The notes beneath the pieces are model-generated. The model saw only the letters and a list, made by a program, of their open reading frames with translations, was not told the origin of the DNA and made no database searches. Both the position numbers and the translations under genes were made by a program. A stretch of 64,000 nucleotides of DNA from Curvibacter gracilis ATCC BAA-807. GTDB taxonomy: Bacteria; Pseudomonadota; Gammaproteobacteria; Burkholderiales; Burkholderiaceae_C. The DNA is taken from NCBI RefSeq assembly GCF_000518645.1, contig NZ_KI912466.1:59792-123791 (forward strand). Reading direction: 5' to 3'. Below, piece by piece: positions 37,766-47,056 of this stretch (positions are counted from its first letter, which is position 1; every line of letters starts with the position of its first letter).

Positions 37766-38280
37766 TCATCCGACCCAGCACCGAGGCCGACGTGCCCGCC
37801 ATCACCGCTATTTATGCCCACCACGTGCTGCATGGCACAGGCACTTTCGAGGTCGATCCACCCAGTGAGGCCGACATGGTCACCCGGCGTGCCGACGTGC
37901 TGGCCAAGGGCCTGCCCTACCTCGTGATGGAGCACGAGGGTCGGGTGGTCGGCTTCTCGTATTGCAACTGGTTCAAGCCCAGGCCAGCGTACCGCTTCTC
38001 TGCCGAAGACTCGATCTACATGGCCGCCGAGGCCAAGGGCCAGGGTTGGGGCCGAGCCCTGCTCGCCGAACTGGGCGCACGGGCCGAGGCCGTGGGCGTG
38101 CGCAAGCTGATTGCTGTGATCGGCGACTCGGCCAACGCTGGCTCGATTGGCGTGCACCGCAGCGTCGGCTTCACCCCGGTCGGGGTGCTCAAGGCCTGCG
38201 GCTGGAAGTTCAACCGTTGGCTTGACATCGTTCTGATGGAAAAAAGCCTGGGCCAGGGCGACAGCAGCTCCCCCGAGTAA
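37759..38280 (+). CDS. GNAT N-acetyltransferase (phosphinothricin acetyltransferase-like)
   Basis: 173-residue GNAT protein. Family features: IRPSTEADVPAITAIYAHHV at the start, VVGFSYCNWFKPRPAYRF near 69, the acetyl-CoA loop AKGQGWGRALL near 94 and SVGFTPVGVLKACGWKFNRW near 136. This is the pattern of the Pat/YncA-type group, which acetylates amines such as methionine derivatives or phosphinothricin. Substrate uncertain. It starts within the rpsP promoter region and precedes the TM2-like gene by 9 bp. Confidence 0.9.
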   Translation: MPIIRPSTEADVPAITAIYAHHVLHGTGTFEVDPPSEADMVTRRADVLAKGLPYLVMEHEGRVVGFSYCNWFKPRPAYRFSAEDSIYMAAEAKGQGWGRALLAELGARAEAVGVRKLIAVIGDSANAGSIGVHRSVGFTPVGVLKACGWKFNRWLDIVLMEKSLGQGDSSSPE

Positions 38281-38289
38281 AGTCGGCGC

Positions 38290-38745
38290 ATGAAAAACAA
38301 AACCCTGGCGGCGTGGCTGGCCTTTCTGGGCGGGCCACTCGGCCTGCATCGCTTCTACCTCAAGGGCTGGGGCGACTGGCTGGGCTGGGCTCTGTGGGTT
38401 CCGACCCTGTTGGGCCTGTGGGGCCTGGAGCGCGTGCAGGCACTGGGCCTGGACGACACCCTGAGCTGGGTGCTGCTGCCCGTGCTGGGCTTCAACATCG
38501 CAGCCTGCGCCCTGTGTGCCATCGTCTACGGGCTGATGACGCCCGAGAAGTGGAACCGTCGCTACAACCCGGGCCTGGCCGAAGACGCGGCCCCAGGGCG
38601 TACCCACTGGGGCACGATTGCAGTGCTGGCGGCAGCACTGCTGATCGGCACTGGCGTGCTGATGACCAGCCTGGTCTACAGCTTTCAGCGCTACTTCGAG
38701 TACCAGATCGACGAGGCGCGCAAGATCTCCCAACCCGCCGACTGA
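38290..38745 (+). CDS. TM2-domain-like membrane protein
   Basis: 151 residues with three to four hydrophobic segments. The N-terminal AWLAFLGGPLGLHRFYLKGW is the hallmark GxxGLHRFYL of TM2-domain proteins. The middle segment and a long C-terminal helix near 115-135 are less typical. No function is known. Follows the acetyltransferase closely, probably co-transcribed; convergent with the FAD monooxygenase at 10 bp. Confidence 0.82.
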   Translation: MKNKTLAAWLAFLGGPLGLHRFYLKGWGDWLGWALWVPTLLGLWGLERVQALGLDDTLSWVLLPVLGFNIAACALCAIVYGLMTPEKWNRRYNPGLAEDAAPGRTHWGTIAVLAAALLIGTGVLMTSLVYSFQRYFEYQIDEARKISQPAD

Positions 38746-38755
38746 CGTCCACGCC

Positions 38756-39970
38756 TCAATCGCGCGAGGGCAGGGGATTGAGCGGATCGCCCCCGTACAG
38801 CCAGGGCACATCCAGCAGCCGGTCCCCAAGAATCTGCATGCCCAGGTCGCGCCCCCAGCGCAGCAAGCCGCTGGAATGGAAAATGCGCCCATTGCGCTCG
38901 GCCCGGGCCTGCACACGCGCACAGCGTTGCCAACGGTTCAGGGCGTAACGCTGCAATCGGGTGGGCAGATCGATCTCGGTCATGGCCAAGGATTGCGCCA
39001 GGGCATGGGCATCTTCGATGGCCATGCCGGCCCCCTGGGCCAGGTAGGGGCGCATCGGGTGCGCCGCGTCGCCCAACAGGGCCACCCGCCCGCGCGCCAT
39101 CTGATCGGCACCCGCCACTGGCGGCCTGTCGCACAGTGCCCACAGACGCCATTCAGGAACCGCCTTGATCAGATCCTGCAAGCCGGCACAAGTGCCGGCC
39201 ATGGCGGCCTGCAACTGCTGCGCGTTGGTGCTGTGGTCCCAGTGGCTGAGGTCGCCCTCCACTTCGCCGTGGACGATGGCCACCACGTTCTGCCAATCCC
39301 CCCCTCGCACAGGGTAGGCCACCACGTGCAAGCGTGGCCCCAACCAGGCCGTCACCGATTGGGTGCGCAAGCCGGCCGGCAGCGACGATTGCGGCAGCAT
39401 GGCGCGGAAGGCCAGATGGCCTGTGGCGCGCGGCTGGGTGTCACCCCAGACCACACGCCGCACCTGGCTCCACAAGCCATCAGCCCCCACCAGCACATCG
39501 CCTTCGATGCGTTTGCTACCCGCCAACTCCAGCGCCACCCCCTCCCCGGCCGCCGCTGCATGCACACCCTGCACCGGAGCAGCCTGGTGCAGCGTGACCT
39601 GACCATGTGCCCGGACAGCCTCCAGCAACAGGTGGTGCAGATCGGCACGGTGGATGGTGGCATACGGCGCCCCATACCGCCCCTCGGCACGCCCGCGCAA
39701 GGGCAGCCCCCCCAGAACAGCCCCGGACAGTGCAGAACGCACCTGCAGCCGATCCGGAAAAGCAGCCACGGTCTCCAACGCGGTCTCCAGACCCCAGTGG
39801 TGCAGCACGCGGACCACGTTCGGACTGATCTGGATTCCCGCCCCCACCTCGCTGAAGACAGGGGCGCGTTCAAACAGGCGCACCACCCAACCGGCTTGCG
39901 CACAGGCCAGGGCGGCGGCCAATCCACCAATACCGCCACCGGCCACCAAAACTTCGATCTGCTGACTCAT
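38756..39970 (-). CDS. FAD-dependent monooxygenase (salicylate/3-hydroxybenzoate hydroxylase type)
   Basis: 404-residue class A flavin monooxygenase. FAD-binding VAGGGIGGLAAALACAQAGW near residue 9, DG motif LVGADGLWSQVR near 160, and GDAAHPMRPYLAQGAGMAIE near 296. The group hydroxylates aromatic acids such as salicylate, 3-hydroxybenzoate or 6-hydroxynicotinate; the substrate cannot be chosen from sequence. Its ATG overlaps the stop of the upstream GGDEF-EAL gene (ATGA), an unusual coupling. Confidence 0.88.
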   Translation of the reverse strand: MSQQIEVLVAGGGIGGLAAALACAQAGWVVRLFERAPVFSEVGAGIQISPNVVRVLHHWGLETALETVAAFPDRLQVRSALSGAVLGGLPLRGRAEGRYGAPYATIHRADLHHLLLEAVRAHGQVTLHQAAPVQGVHAAAAGEGVALELAGSKRIEGDVLVGADGLWSQVRRVVWGDTQPRATGHLAFRAMLPQSSLPAGLRTQSVTAWLGPRLHVVAYPVRGGDWQNVVAIVHGEVEGDLSHWDHSTNAQQLQAAMAGTCAGLQDLIKAVPEWRLWALCDRPPVAGADQMARGRVALLGDAAHPMRPYLAQGAGMAIEDAHALAQSLAMTEIDLPTRLQRYALNRWQRCARVQARAERNGRIFHSSGLLRWGRDLGMQILGDRLLDVPWLYGGDPLNPLPSRD

Positions 39971-42900
39971 CCGAGGATTGTGCCGCGCTCAGCGGGCTCG
40001 TTTTCGGCCAAGCCTTGCGCTCGCTCAAGCACATCGACCGGCGACGGGCGCCCGAAGAGATAACCCTGAAAGGCCCGACACCCACTTTGGTAGAGAAATT
40101 CAAGCTGCCCCAGCGTCTCCACCCCTTCGGCCACCACGGCCAGATCCAGGCTGTTGGCCAAGGCCAGGATGGTGCGGACGATGGCGGCATCGTTGGGGTC
40201 GACCAGCACATCCCGCACGAATGACTGGTCAATCTTCAACTGGTCCAGCGGCAGGCGTTTGAGGTAGCTCAGACTTGAATACCCGGTCCCAAAATCATCC
40301 AGCGAAAAGCGCACGCCTTCCATGCGCAACTCGGTCATCTTGGCGATCATGTCCTCCACGTCGGTGAGGAGCAGACTCTCGGTCAACTCCAGCTGCAAGC
40401 AGCGTGCCCGCGCCCCCGAGCGCGACAGACTCTGCCGCACCCAGGCCACGAAATCAGGGTGCCTGAACTGCCGGGCGCTGACGTTGACGGAGATGGTCAG
40501 ATCACGTGTGGCCTCCCGCTCGGACCACCGCACGAGTTGGGAGCAGGCCTGATCCAGCACCCACTGTCCCAAGGGCAGGATCAGCCCGGTCTGCTCGGCC
40601 AGCGGGATGAACTCTGCTGGCGAGACCATGCCACGCTGCGGATGCGCCCAGCGCACCAGGGCTTCTGCACCGGTGATGCGCCGTGCGTCATCGACCACGG
40701 CCTGGTAGTAAAGCAGCAACTCATGACGCAGCAGGCCCTGGCGCAGATCCCCCTCCAGCACCGACCGCGCCGTGACCGCAGCCTGCATCTGCGGATCAAA
40801 GAACCGCAGCGTGTTGCGCCCGTTCGCCTTGGCCTGGTACATGGCGAGATCGGCGCGCTTGAGCAACTCGTCAATCGGGGTGTCATCGCCCTGGAACAGG
40901 GTGATGCCGATGCTGGGCGTGCTGTAGTACTCCAGACCATTGAGGTCGAAGGGCTTGTTCATGCTGGCCAGCAGCTTCTCGGCCACTCGCTCGGCCTGCT
41001 CGGCCGCAGCGGACCGCTCACTGGCCAGGTCTTCCAGCATCAGGACGAATTCATCGCCCCCGAAGCGCGCCACCGTGTCGCACTGGCGCATGCACTTGAC
41101 CAGTCGGCGACCGACCTGCACCAGCAACTGGTCTCCTTTGGCGTGACCCAAGGTGTCATTGAGGTCTTTGAAGTTGTCCAGGTCCAGAAACAGCAAGGCA
41201 CCGTGGTGCCCCATGCGCTCGCTGGACAGGCAGGCCTGGTGCAGTCGATCGATCAGCAAGCGGCGATTGGGCAACTCGGTCAGCGCATCGTAGAAAGCCA
41301 GTCGCTCAATCTCGCGCTCGGCGCGCTTGCGATCCGTGATGTCACGCGCCACCCCCAGAATGCCGGTGATCTGGCCTTCGTTGTCCCTGATAGGGGTCTT
41401 GATGGTTTCGAACAAGCCATGGTGGCCGTCCGCAAACACCATGTCCTCCTCGTAGATCGTCGGCTGCTTCAACTTCAGCAATTCCAGGTCACGGGCCCGG
41501 TAATGTTGGGCAGCCGCCAAAGGGAACAACTGCTCATCGGTACGCCCGATGATGCCCGCCTCGCCGCGTCCGGCAAAACGCTCGAAAACCGGGTTGCAAT
41601 ACTGGTAACTGCCCTCGATGTCCTTCAGGAACACCATGTCCGGCAGAGCGTTGACCAAGGCCCGCAAGCGGGTCTGGTTCTGCTCCAGAGCCAACTCCAT
41701 CGTTTTGCGTTCGGTGGTGTCGACAGCGAAAGCGATGAAACCGATGACCGTGCCATCCGCCCCCCGCTCGGGGGCCAGGGTCGTGTGCCGGTAACGCACC
41801 TGGCCCGAAGGCAATTCAACACGGTTCTCAAACACCACCAGTTCACCGGCCAGCGCGCGTTGCACAAAGGGCAGCATGCGCTGCAGGCGGTCCGGCGAGA
41901 CGATCGCAGACAAGGGCTGTCCCCGCATCGCATCCACCGACCGACCAAACCAGGAGGCATGGGCTTCGTTGACAAACTGGAACCGCAGATCGCGATCCAG
42001 CCGAGACACGCCACCCGGCATCTGCATGAGGATGCTGGCCAGTTGCGCATCCTTCTCGTGGGCCCGGCGCTCCGCCTCCTTGCGCGGCGTCACATCGATG
42101 TTGAAACCGACCAGCCCCCTGACCGCCTCGCCCTGCCGGAGCGGTGCCACGATGCACAGGAATGAACGCATCCGCCCCTGCACCAAGGTGTCCATCTCGT
42201 ACTCGATCACTTCACCTTGCCAGGCCCGCGCGTTGTAGCGCGCCCAACGCTCCTGCTCCTCCAGGCGGTCGGTGCATTGGGCTGGTGTCAGCCCCAGTTG
42301 CGAGCCGAAATGAGCCACACGAGCCGGGTTTTCGAGGACCAGACGCTCCTGCTCGTCCCGCACCCAGGCCTCGAACGGCATGTTGTCGACCATGGTGCGC
42401 AACACGGCCTCATTGCTGCGCTGCACCTGCTCGTCCAGCTTTTCACGCGTGATGTCCAGCACCAGACCGTCCCACATCACACGACCATCGTCCAAATGCC
42501 TGGGCGCGGAGCACACCCGCAGCCAGCGCATGGCACCATTTCTGACCGGCATCCGAACCACCACGTCCAGCACGGACATCGAGCGCGCCGACTCGGTCTC
42601 AGCCGACCGAAGCAACTCCAGATCCTCAGGCAGCAGGCGTCCGTACAACAGCATCGGATCCCGCAGGACATCAGCCATGTTCATGCCGCCCACGCGTTGC
42701 ACTGCATCGCTCACATACACAAAACGGTTTTGCCCCTCCTGATCGCGCTCAGCCTGAAACAGCAGCCCATTGGGAATGTTCCTGGCCAATGCGGCCAATT
42801 GCACTTCACGGTCACGCAAAGAGGCTTCGGTCCGCCTGATCAGCTCATAGGGCTGACGGATATTGATGGCAAAAACAGCTCGGAAGATGAGCCAATCCGC

Positions 42901-43644
42901 GACCACCTTGAACACATGCCCCAGCACATTCAGAGAGTCTTCGGGCGCGTGGTAGCTGGCAAAAACAACTTCGCCCAGCGCCATCACGAAACAGGCTCCT
43001 GCCAGCCAGAACCCACGAGACCGCCCGGTGCGCTGAGCCGAGCCCCAGAAAGTCACGGCTATGGCCAGATTGGCCAGACACAGGGCATATTCAACAAATA
43101 CCTTGAACGTGGTCAGACCGTAGTCAGGCACGTAGACAGATGGCAAACCATTCGGATGCCATGTGAACAACCAGAACAAGCCCAACGAGACAGCTATGGC
43201 CCCCCAAAACCAGCGCCCGGCCGACCCTGGCAAGCGCAGGTTCAAGGCCAGCATGGCCAAGGCCAGGGTCTCGAAAATACGGGCCGCCAACCAGAAATAA
43301 ATGGCTTTCGAGGTACTCGACTCTGACAACAAGGGCGGCATCCCTGCATAGGAAAGGGCATGCAGCAGATCGCAAACCGCCGTCACCGTGAATCCGAAAA
43401 TCAGGGCGTTGGACTGCCGGCGCTGCGCCCGCTCCAGCGAATACCAGGACACCGCCACCACCAAGGCCGCCACCACCACAGCGGAGACCTCCAGCATCAA
43501 ATGCAAGCCCAACCAAAGGCCCTCACCCCGCTCGAACAAGCGCACCGGGGGTGAGAGCAGCAACACCGATAAAAGCACACCCGCAGCCATGCCCAGACGG
43601 GTGGTGATTGTTCGCGCCTGAAGACTGGCGTCTTGGTCCTTCAT
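39967..43644 (-). CDS. MASE3-PAS(4)-GGDEF-EAL bifunctional c-di-GMP protein
   Basis: 1225 residues. The first about 275 hold a MASE3-like membrane sensor with several helices (LDLLH-type VCDLLHALSYAGMP near 110). Four PAS-like segments follow (about 285-400, 405-525, 530-650, 655-770). The GGDEF domain has intact RFGGDEFVLML near 860 with the inhibitory-site RQCD five residues before it. The EAL domain has EALVRW near 993, NVSARQF, ELTESLLL, DDFGTGYSSL and VVAEGVET, all needed for phosphodiesterase activity. Both making and cleaving c-di-GMP are possible. Transcribed leftward with the FAD monooxygenase. Confidence 0.93.
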   Translation of the reverse strand: MKDQDASLQARTITTRLGMAAGVLLSVLLLSPPVRLFERGEGLWLGLHLMLEVSAVVVAALVVAVSWYSLERAQRRQSNALIFGFTVTAVCDLLHALSYAGMPPLLSESSTSKAIYFWLAARIFETLALAMLALNLRLPGSAGRWFWGAIAVSLGLFWLFTWHPNGLPSVYVPDYGLTTFKVFVEYALCLANLAIAVTFWGSAQRTGRSRGFWLAGACFVMALGEVVFASYHAPEDSLNVLGHVFKVVADWLIFRAVFAINIRQPYELIRRTEASLRDREVQLAALARNIPNGLLFQAERDQEGQNRFVYVSDAVQRVGGMNMADVLRDPMLLYGRLLPEDLELLRSAETESARSMSVLDVVVRMPVRNGAMRWLRVCSAPRHLDDGRVMWDGLVLDITREKLDEQVQRSNEAVLRTMVDNMPFEAWVRDEQERLVLENPARVAHFGSQLGLTPAQCTDRLEEQERWARYNARAWQGEVIEYEMDTLVQGRMRSFLCIVAPLRQGEAVRGLVGFNIDVTPRKEAERRAHEKDAQLASILMQMPGGVSRLDRDLRFQFVNEAHASWFGRSVDAMRGQPLSAIVSPDRLQRMLPFVQRALAGELVVFENRVELPSGQVRYRHTTLAPERGADGTVIGFIAFAVDTTERKTMELALEQNQTRLRALVNALPDMVFLKDIEGSYQYCNPVFERFAGRGEAGIIGRTDEQLFPLAAAQHYRARDLELLKLKQPTIYEEDMVFADGHHGLFETIKTPIRDNEGQITGILGVARDITDRKRAEREIERLAFYDALTELPNRRLLIDRLHQACLSSERMGHHGALLFLDLDNFKDLNDTLGHAKGDQLLVQVGRRLVKCMRQCDTVARFGGDEFVLMLEDLASERSAAAEQAERVAEKLLASMNKPFDLNGLEYYSTPSIGITLFQGDDTPIDELLKRADLAMYQAKANGRNTLRFFDPQMQAAVTARSVLEGDLRQGLLRHELLLYYQAVVDDARRITGAEALVRWAHPQRGMVSPAEFIPLAEQTGLILPLGQWVLDQACSQLVRWSEREATRDLTISVNVSARQFRHPDFVAWVRQSLSRSGARARCLQLELTESLLLTDVEDMIAKMTELRMEGVRFSLDDFGTGYSSLSYLKRLPLDQLKIDQSFVRDVLVDPNDAAIVRTILALANSLDLAVVAEGVETLGQLEFLYQSGCRAFQGYLFGRPSPVDVLERAQGLAENEPAERGTILG

Positions 43645-44291
43645 TCTGCAAGCCTGTCGATTTCGTTACAGCCTTTATCAGGCAAAAACGACCAATCGAC
43701 AATAAGAATGTGGAGCACTGCAGCCGAAATACCTCACCGCCATCAGACACATGCACGAGAACGGTCTCCGTCAGCCCGCTGCAAGATCGGACTGGTCGAT
43801 CTGCGCAGGCACCCAGGTCTGATGTGGCCCCGCCCAGAACCACATTTGGCGGCCCCGGCCCCTGGAAAGCCCACTCGGCGCCCCTTCGCGCAGCGCTGAA
43901 TTCAACCGACGACGAAATCAGATCCGGCAGAACCGAATGCCGGAGAGACAGGCCAGACCCTCTGCATGGGAGCGACGCCGTCGGAATCAAATGCGCGTAT
44001 CGATCAAGGCGTCTGAAGTTTCAAGCTCATTTCACCGGCGATTCGATCCAAGCAAGAATGAACAGTCGCATCGCAGCAAATCGACAAGCCCTACCCGTCT
44101 GGATCGCCAATAGCTGGCTCAGCTTCACAAAATGAAAATCAAAAACAACTGATTTTCACAATATCAATTCAATGCATCTGTCAGATGGAGGCAAGAGACC
44201 CCGCCGGGAGCACCAGCCATAAATACATTTAGACACAACTTTGTCAGCCAGACGCGGGGCCGGTGTTCGCATTTCTGACCAACAAGACAGC
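43645..44291. other. Gene-poor, AT-richer stretch
   Basis: About 650 bp between the c-di-GMP gene start and the H-NS terminator without a convincing gene; frames on both strands lack ribosome sites and family features. Bases 44133-44158 form a perfect 9-bp inverted repeat, TGAAAATCA with TGATTTTCA, in an AT-rich run (44130-44170). Composition contrasts with the GC-rich genome and lies beside the H-NS gene, so it may be bound by H-NS. Promoter elements for the leftward gene are probably near 43690. Confidence 0.5.
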
Positions 44292-44330
44292 AAAAAGCCC
44301 GCACAGAAACAAGTCTGTCCGGGCTCTTTG
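44292..44330 (-). terminator. Rho-independent terminator of the H-NS gene
   Basis: A two-step stem: AGCCCG with CGGGCT outside and ACAGA with TCTGT inside, followed on the minus strand by TTTTTG. It lies about 50 bp downstream of the H-NS-family stop. Confidence 0.82.
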
Positions 44331-44379
44331 TGTCATGCGCCAACCAGCGCAGAACAGGGTTCAATCAATCGGGCTGCGA

Positions 44380-44682
44380 TCAGGCGGCAATCAAAAATTG
44401 TGCACGGTCCTGGTCTTGAATCCACTTCGGTGCCTTACCACGGCCCGTCCAGGTTTCACCGGTGGCGGGATTGCGGTATTTGGCAGCAACCTTGCCGCCC
44501 TTGGCAGCAGAACTGCTGCGAGCGCGCGGTGCCTGGAAAATATCTTCGGCCGTCAGACCAAAATCAGCCACCAAGGTACGCACTTGCGCCACCGCATCAG
44601 CGGTTTCACGCTTGCGAGCTTCTTGAATCTGCTGCTCCAGGGCTTCGCGTTGCTTCAGTAGATCTTTGTACGTCGTGCTCAT
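44380..44682 (-). CDS. H-NS family nucleoid-associated protein (HvrA-like)
   Basis: 100-residue DNA-binding protein: an N-terminal coiled-coil oligomerisation helix (KDLLKQREALEQQIQEARKR, residues 6-25), linker, and the C-terminal H-NS core YRNPATGETWTGRGKAPKWI near 69-88 with the TWTGRG/PxW signature. It binds AT-rich DNA and silences genes. Single gene with its own promoter and terminator. Confidence 0.95.
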   Translation of the reverse strand: MSTTYKDLLKQREALEQQIQEARKRETADAVAQVRTLVADFGLTAEDIFQAPRARSSSAAKGGKVAAKYRNPATGETWTGRGKAPKWIQDQDRAQFLIAA

Positions 44683-44714
44683 GATTTGATCAACCCATTC
44701 GTGTTTAAAAGCTC

Positions 44715-44743
44715 ATTATAGAAATAATTTCAAGCCACACCAA
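44715..44743 (-). promoter_or_regulatory. Promoter of the H-NS-family gene
   Basis: On the minus strand TTGGTG (44743-44738), 17 bp spacer, TATAAT (44720-44715), about 33 bp upstream of the ATG. The -10 is perfect, the -35 matches the first three bases. Leader is about 25 nt. Confidence 0.65.
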
Positions 44744-44845
44744 GGTCAGACCTGAACGCCCCCTGGAAATTGAGGATTATCTTCACAGAGCAGACATGTA
44801 CGTCCGATTATTGAAGCACCAGCCCGTCGCGAAATACCACACAGC

Positions 44846-46144
44846 TCAGAGGTGGGAGCCCACCGGCCAAGCCAGAACTTTGTCAATTCTTCGCCCATCG
44901 AGGTCCACCACTTCAAAAATCCAGCCGGCACATTCGATCCGCTCGCCTGTCGCGGGTAAATGACCCGATTCAAACATCAGCAAGCCCGCCAAGGTGTTGT
45001 AGCGACCGCGCTCCTCGTCGGGCAATTCGCGAATATCCAGTCGCGCCCGCAATTCATCCACGGGCATCAAACCATCCAGCAGCCACGATCCACCCTCGCG
45101 CCGCACCGCCCAGGCATCGGCCTGCGCCAGGGGTTGCAATTCACCGGTGATGGCTTCAAGCACATCGTGCGGTGTCATCAAGCCCTGCACCACACCATAT
45201 TCATCCACCACCAGCACCATGCGGGCGGCGCGAGCCCGGAATTGTTCCAGCAACTCCATACCACTGAGGGTTTCAGGCAGAAATGCGGCCGGCAAAACAT
45301 GGGCCTCAATGGGCCCGGCATGGTCAGGCCCCAGCTCCAGCAGCGAAGCGACGCTGATCAGCCCCACCACGTCATCGAGCGAGCCTCGACAGACCGGGTA
45401 CCAGGAATGGCTGTTGAGCGCGCCAGCGGCGCGAATCCGCTGCAGGCACTGCGCCGCGGAATCTTGGGCCTCAAGCCAGTCGATCTCAGCCCGGGGCAGC
45501 ATCATCGACGTCAGCGGCCGGTCATCCAGGCGAAACACGTTCTGCACCATCTGGTGCTCATGCTCTTCGATCACCCCGGCGTCCAGACCTTCCTCGAGAC
45601 TGGCCACGATTTCCTCTTCGGTCACCGAGCGGCCACCCGAATCATCGACCCGCAGCAGCCGCAAGACCGCATGGGTGCTGATCGACAGCAGCCGCACAAA
45701 GGGCTTGGCCCCCACCGCCACCCAGGACATGGGGCGCGAGATCCAGCGGGCCACCGTCTCGGGGTACAACTGCCCGATGCGCTTGGGCACCAGTTCACCG
45801 AACACGATGGTGATGAAGGTGATGGCCGTCACCACCACCGCGGTCGCCGTGACGCCAGCCACGCCTTCGGGCATGTTCCAGCTCACGAGCCAATGGGCCA
45901 GACGATCGCTGAATGCGGCCTCGCCCAAAATGCCGTTGAGCATGCCGATCGAGGTGATGCCGACCTGGACCGAGGACAGGAATTGGGTGGGGTTGTCGAG
46001 CAAGGCCAGTGCCGTGGCCGCCCCCTTGTCGCCGGCCTCCGCCATGGCGGTCAAACGGGCTTTGCGGCTCGATGCCAGCGACATCTCGGACATGGCAAAC
46101 ACTGCATTGAGCAGGGTCAGCAGGGCAATCAGCAGGAAATCCAT
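44846..46144 (-). CDS. Hemolysin/CNNM family protein (CorC-HlyC type)
   Basis: 432-residue membrane protein: DUF21/CNNM helices in the first about 190 residues (TLLNAVFAMSEMSLASSRKA near 9, FGELVPKRIGQLYPE near 120), a pair of CBS-type domains (VDEYGVVQGLMTPHDVLEAI near 318), and the CorC_HlyC domain at the C-terminus. Members of this family are linked to magnesium/cobalt efflux rather than haemolysis. Divergent to apaH with 24 bp between starts. Confidence 0.93.
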   Translation of the reverse strand: MDFLLIALLTLLNAVFAMSEMSLASSRKARLTAMAEAGDKGAATALALLDNPTQFLSSVQVGITSIGMLNGILGEAAFSDRLAHWLVSWNMPEGVAGVTATAVVVTAITFITIVFGELVPKRIGQLYPETVARWISRPMSWVAVGAKPFVRLLSISTHAVLRLLRVDDSGGRSVTEEEIVASLEEGLDAGVIEEHEHQMVQNVFRLDDRPLTSMMLPRAEIDWLEAQDSAAQCLQRIRAAGALNSHSWYPVCRGSLDDVVGLISVASLLELGPDHAGPIEAHVLPAAFLPETLSGMELLEQFRARAARMVLVVDEYGVVQGLMTPHDVLEAITGELQPLAQADAWAVRREGGSWLLDGLMPVDELRARLDIRELPDEERGRYNTLAGLLMFESGHLPATGERIECAGWIFEVVDLDGRRIDKVLAWPVGSHL

Positions 46145-46168
46145 GCAGGGGAGTAGAGAATCAACACC

Positions 46169-47002
46169 ATGGCAATGTACTTGATTGGTGATGTCCAGGG
46201 CTGCAACGATGCCCTGGGCCGGCTGCTGGACACGCTGGGTTTCTCACCCAGCCGTGACACGATTTACCTGCTGGGCGACCTGGTCAACCGGGGCCCGGAC
46301 TCCGCCGGGGTGCTCAGGCGGCTGATGAAGCTGGAGGACGCGGCCCGCTGTCTGCTGGGCAACCACGACCTGCACCTGCTGGCCGCGGCCGAAGGTCTGC
46401 GCCCCCCAGGACGCAAGGACACCCTGCAGGGCATCCTGCTGGCCGACGACCGCTCCACCCTGATCGAGTGGGTGCGACGCCAGCCCCTGGCGCGACATGA
46501 GAACGGTGTGCTGATGTTCCACGCAGGCGTGCTGCCCAGTTGGACACCCAGCCAGGTCATGGCCTTGGCCCAGGAGGTGCAGGATGTGCTGAGCGGCCCC
46601 GACTGGCTCGATTTCCTGCGCAACATGTACGGCAACCTGCCCTTGGGATGGCGCCATGGCCTGCGTGGGCACGAGCGCCTGCGCGTCATCGTCAACGCCC
46701 TCACGCGACTGCGTTTTTGCACGCCTCAAGGAGAAATGGAGTTCGCCAGCACGGAGAGTGCCGATGGCGGGCCACCAGGCTATCTGCCTTGGTTCGATGT
46801 GCCGGGACGGGCCACCGCCGACACGCTGGTGGCCTTTGGCCACTGGTCCACACTGGGTTGGCAGAACCGCCCCAAGCTGCTGTCGCTGGACACAGGCTGC
46901 GTCTGGGGCGGCTGCCTGAGCGCCGTGCGCCTGGGCCAAAACCTTGCCGAGCGGGAATTGATTCAGGTGAAATGCCCGCCCGCCCAGAAGCCCGGGCGCT
47001 GA
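46169..47002 (+). CDS. apaH: Bis(5'-nucleosyl)-tetraphosphatase, symmetrical (ApaH)
   Basis: 277-residue PPP-family hydrolase that cleaves Ap4A to two ADP. Metal-site motifs are YLIGDVQGCNDAL near residue 4, YLLGDLVNRGPDS near 33 and LGNHDLHLL near 63, with Gln in place of the His seen in phosphatases (GDVQG), as in ApaH. A possible ATG three codons in is also usable. It limits Ap4A/Np4-capped RNA in stress. Confidence 0.95.
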   Translation: MAMYLIGDVQGCNDALGRLLDTLGFSPSRDTIYLLGDLVNRGPDSAGVLRRLMKLEDAARCLLGNHDLHLLAAAEGLRPPGRKDTLQGILLADDRSTLIEWVRRQPLARHENGVLMFHAGVLPSWTPSQVMALAQEVQDVLSGPDWLDFLRNMYGNLPLGWRHGLRGHERLRVIVNALTRLRFCTPQGEMEFASTESADGGPPGYLPWFDVPGRATADTLVAFGHWSTLGWQNRPKLLSLDTGCVWGGCLSAVRLGQNLAERELIQVKCPPAQKPGR

Positions 47003-47056
47003 CGGGATCAAGACCGGGCCTCGACCTTGCCACAGGCCGGCCGCCCGGGAGGACGA

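Noticed and set aside
43608-44135. 175-codon plus-strand frame in the gene-poor stretch
   Set aside because: No ribosome site, no domain, Arg/Pro/Ser-rich mixed composition, and it overlaps the c-di-GMP gene start.
44746-44973. 75-codon minus-strand frame downstream of the CNNM-like gene
   Set aside because: It mostly overlaps the CNNM gene end in another frame and shows no family features.
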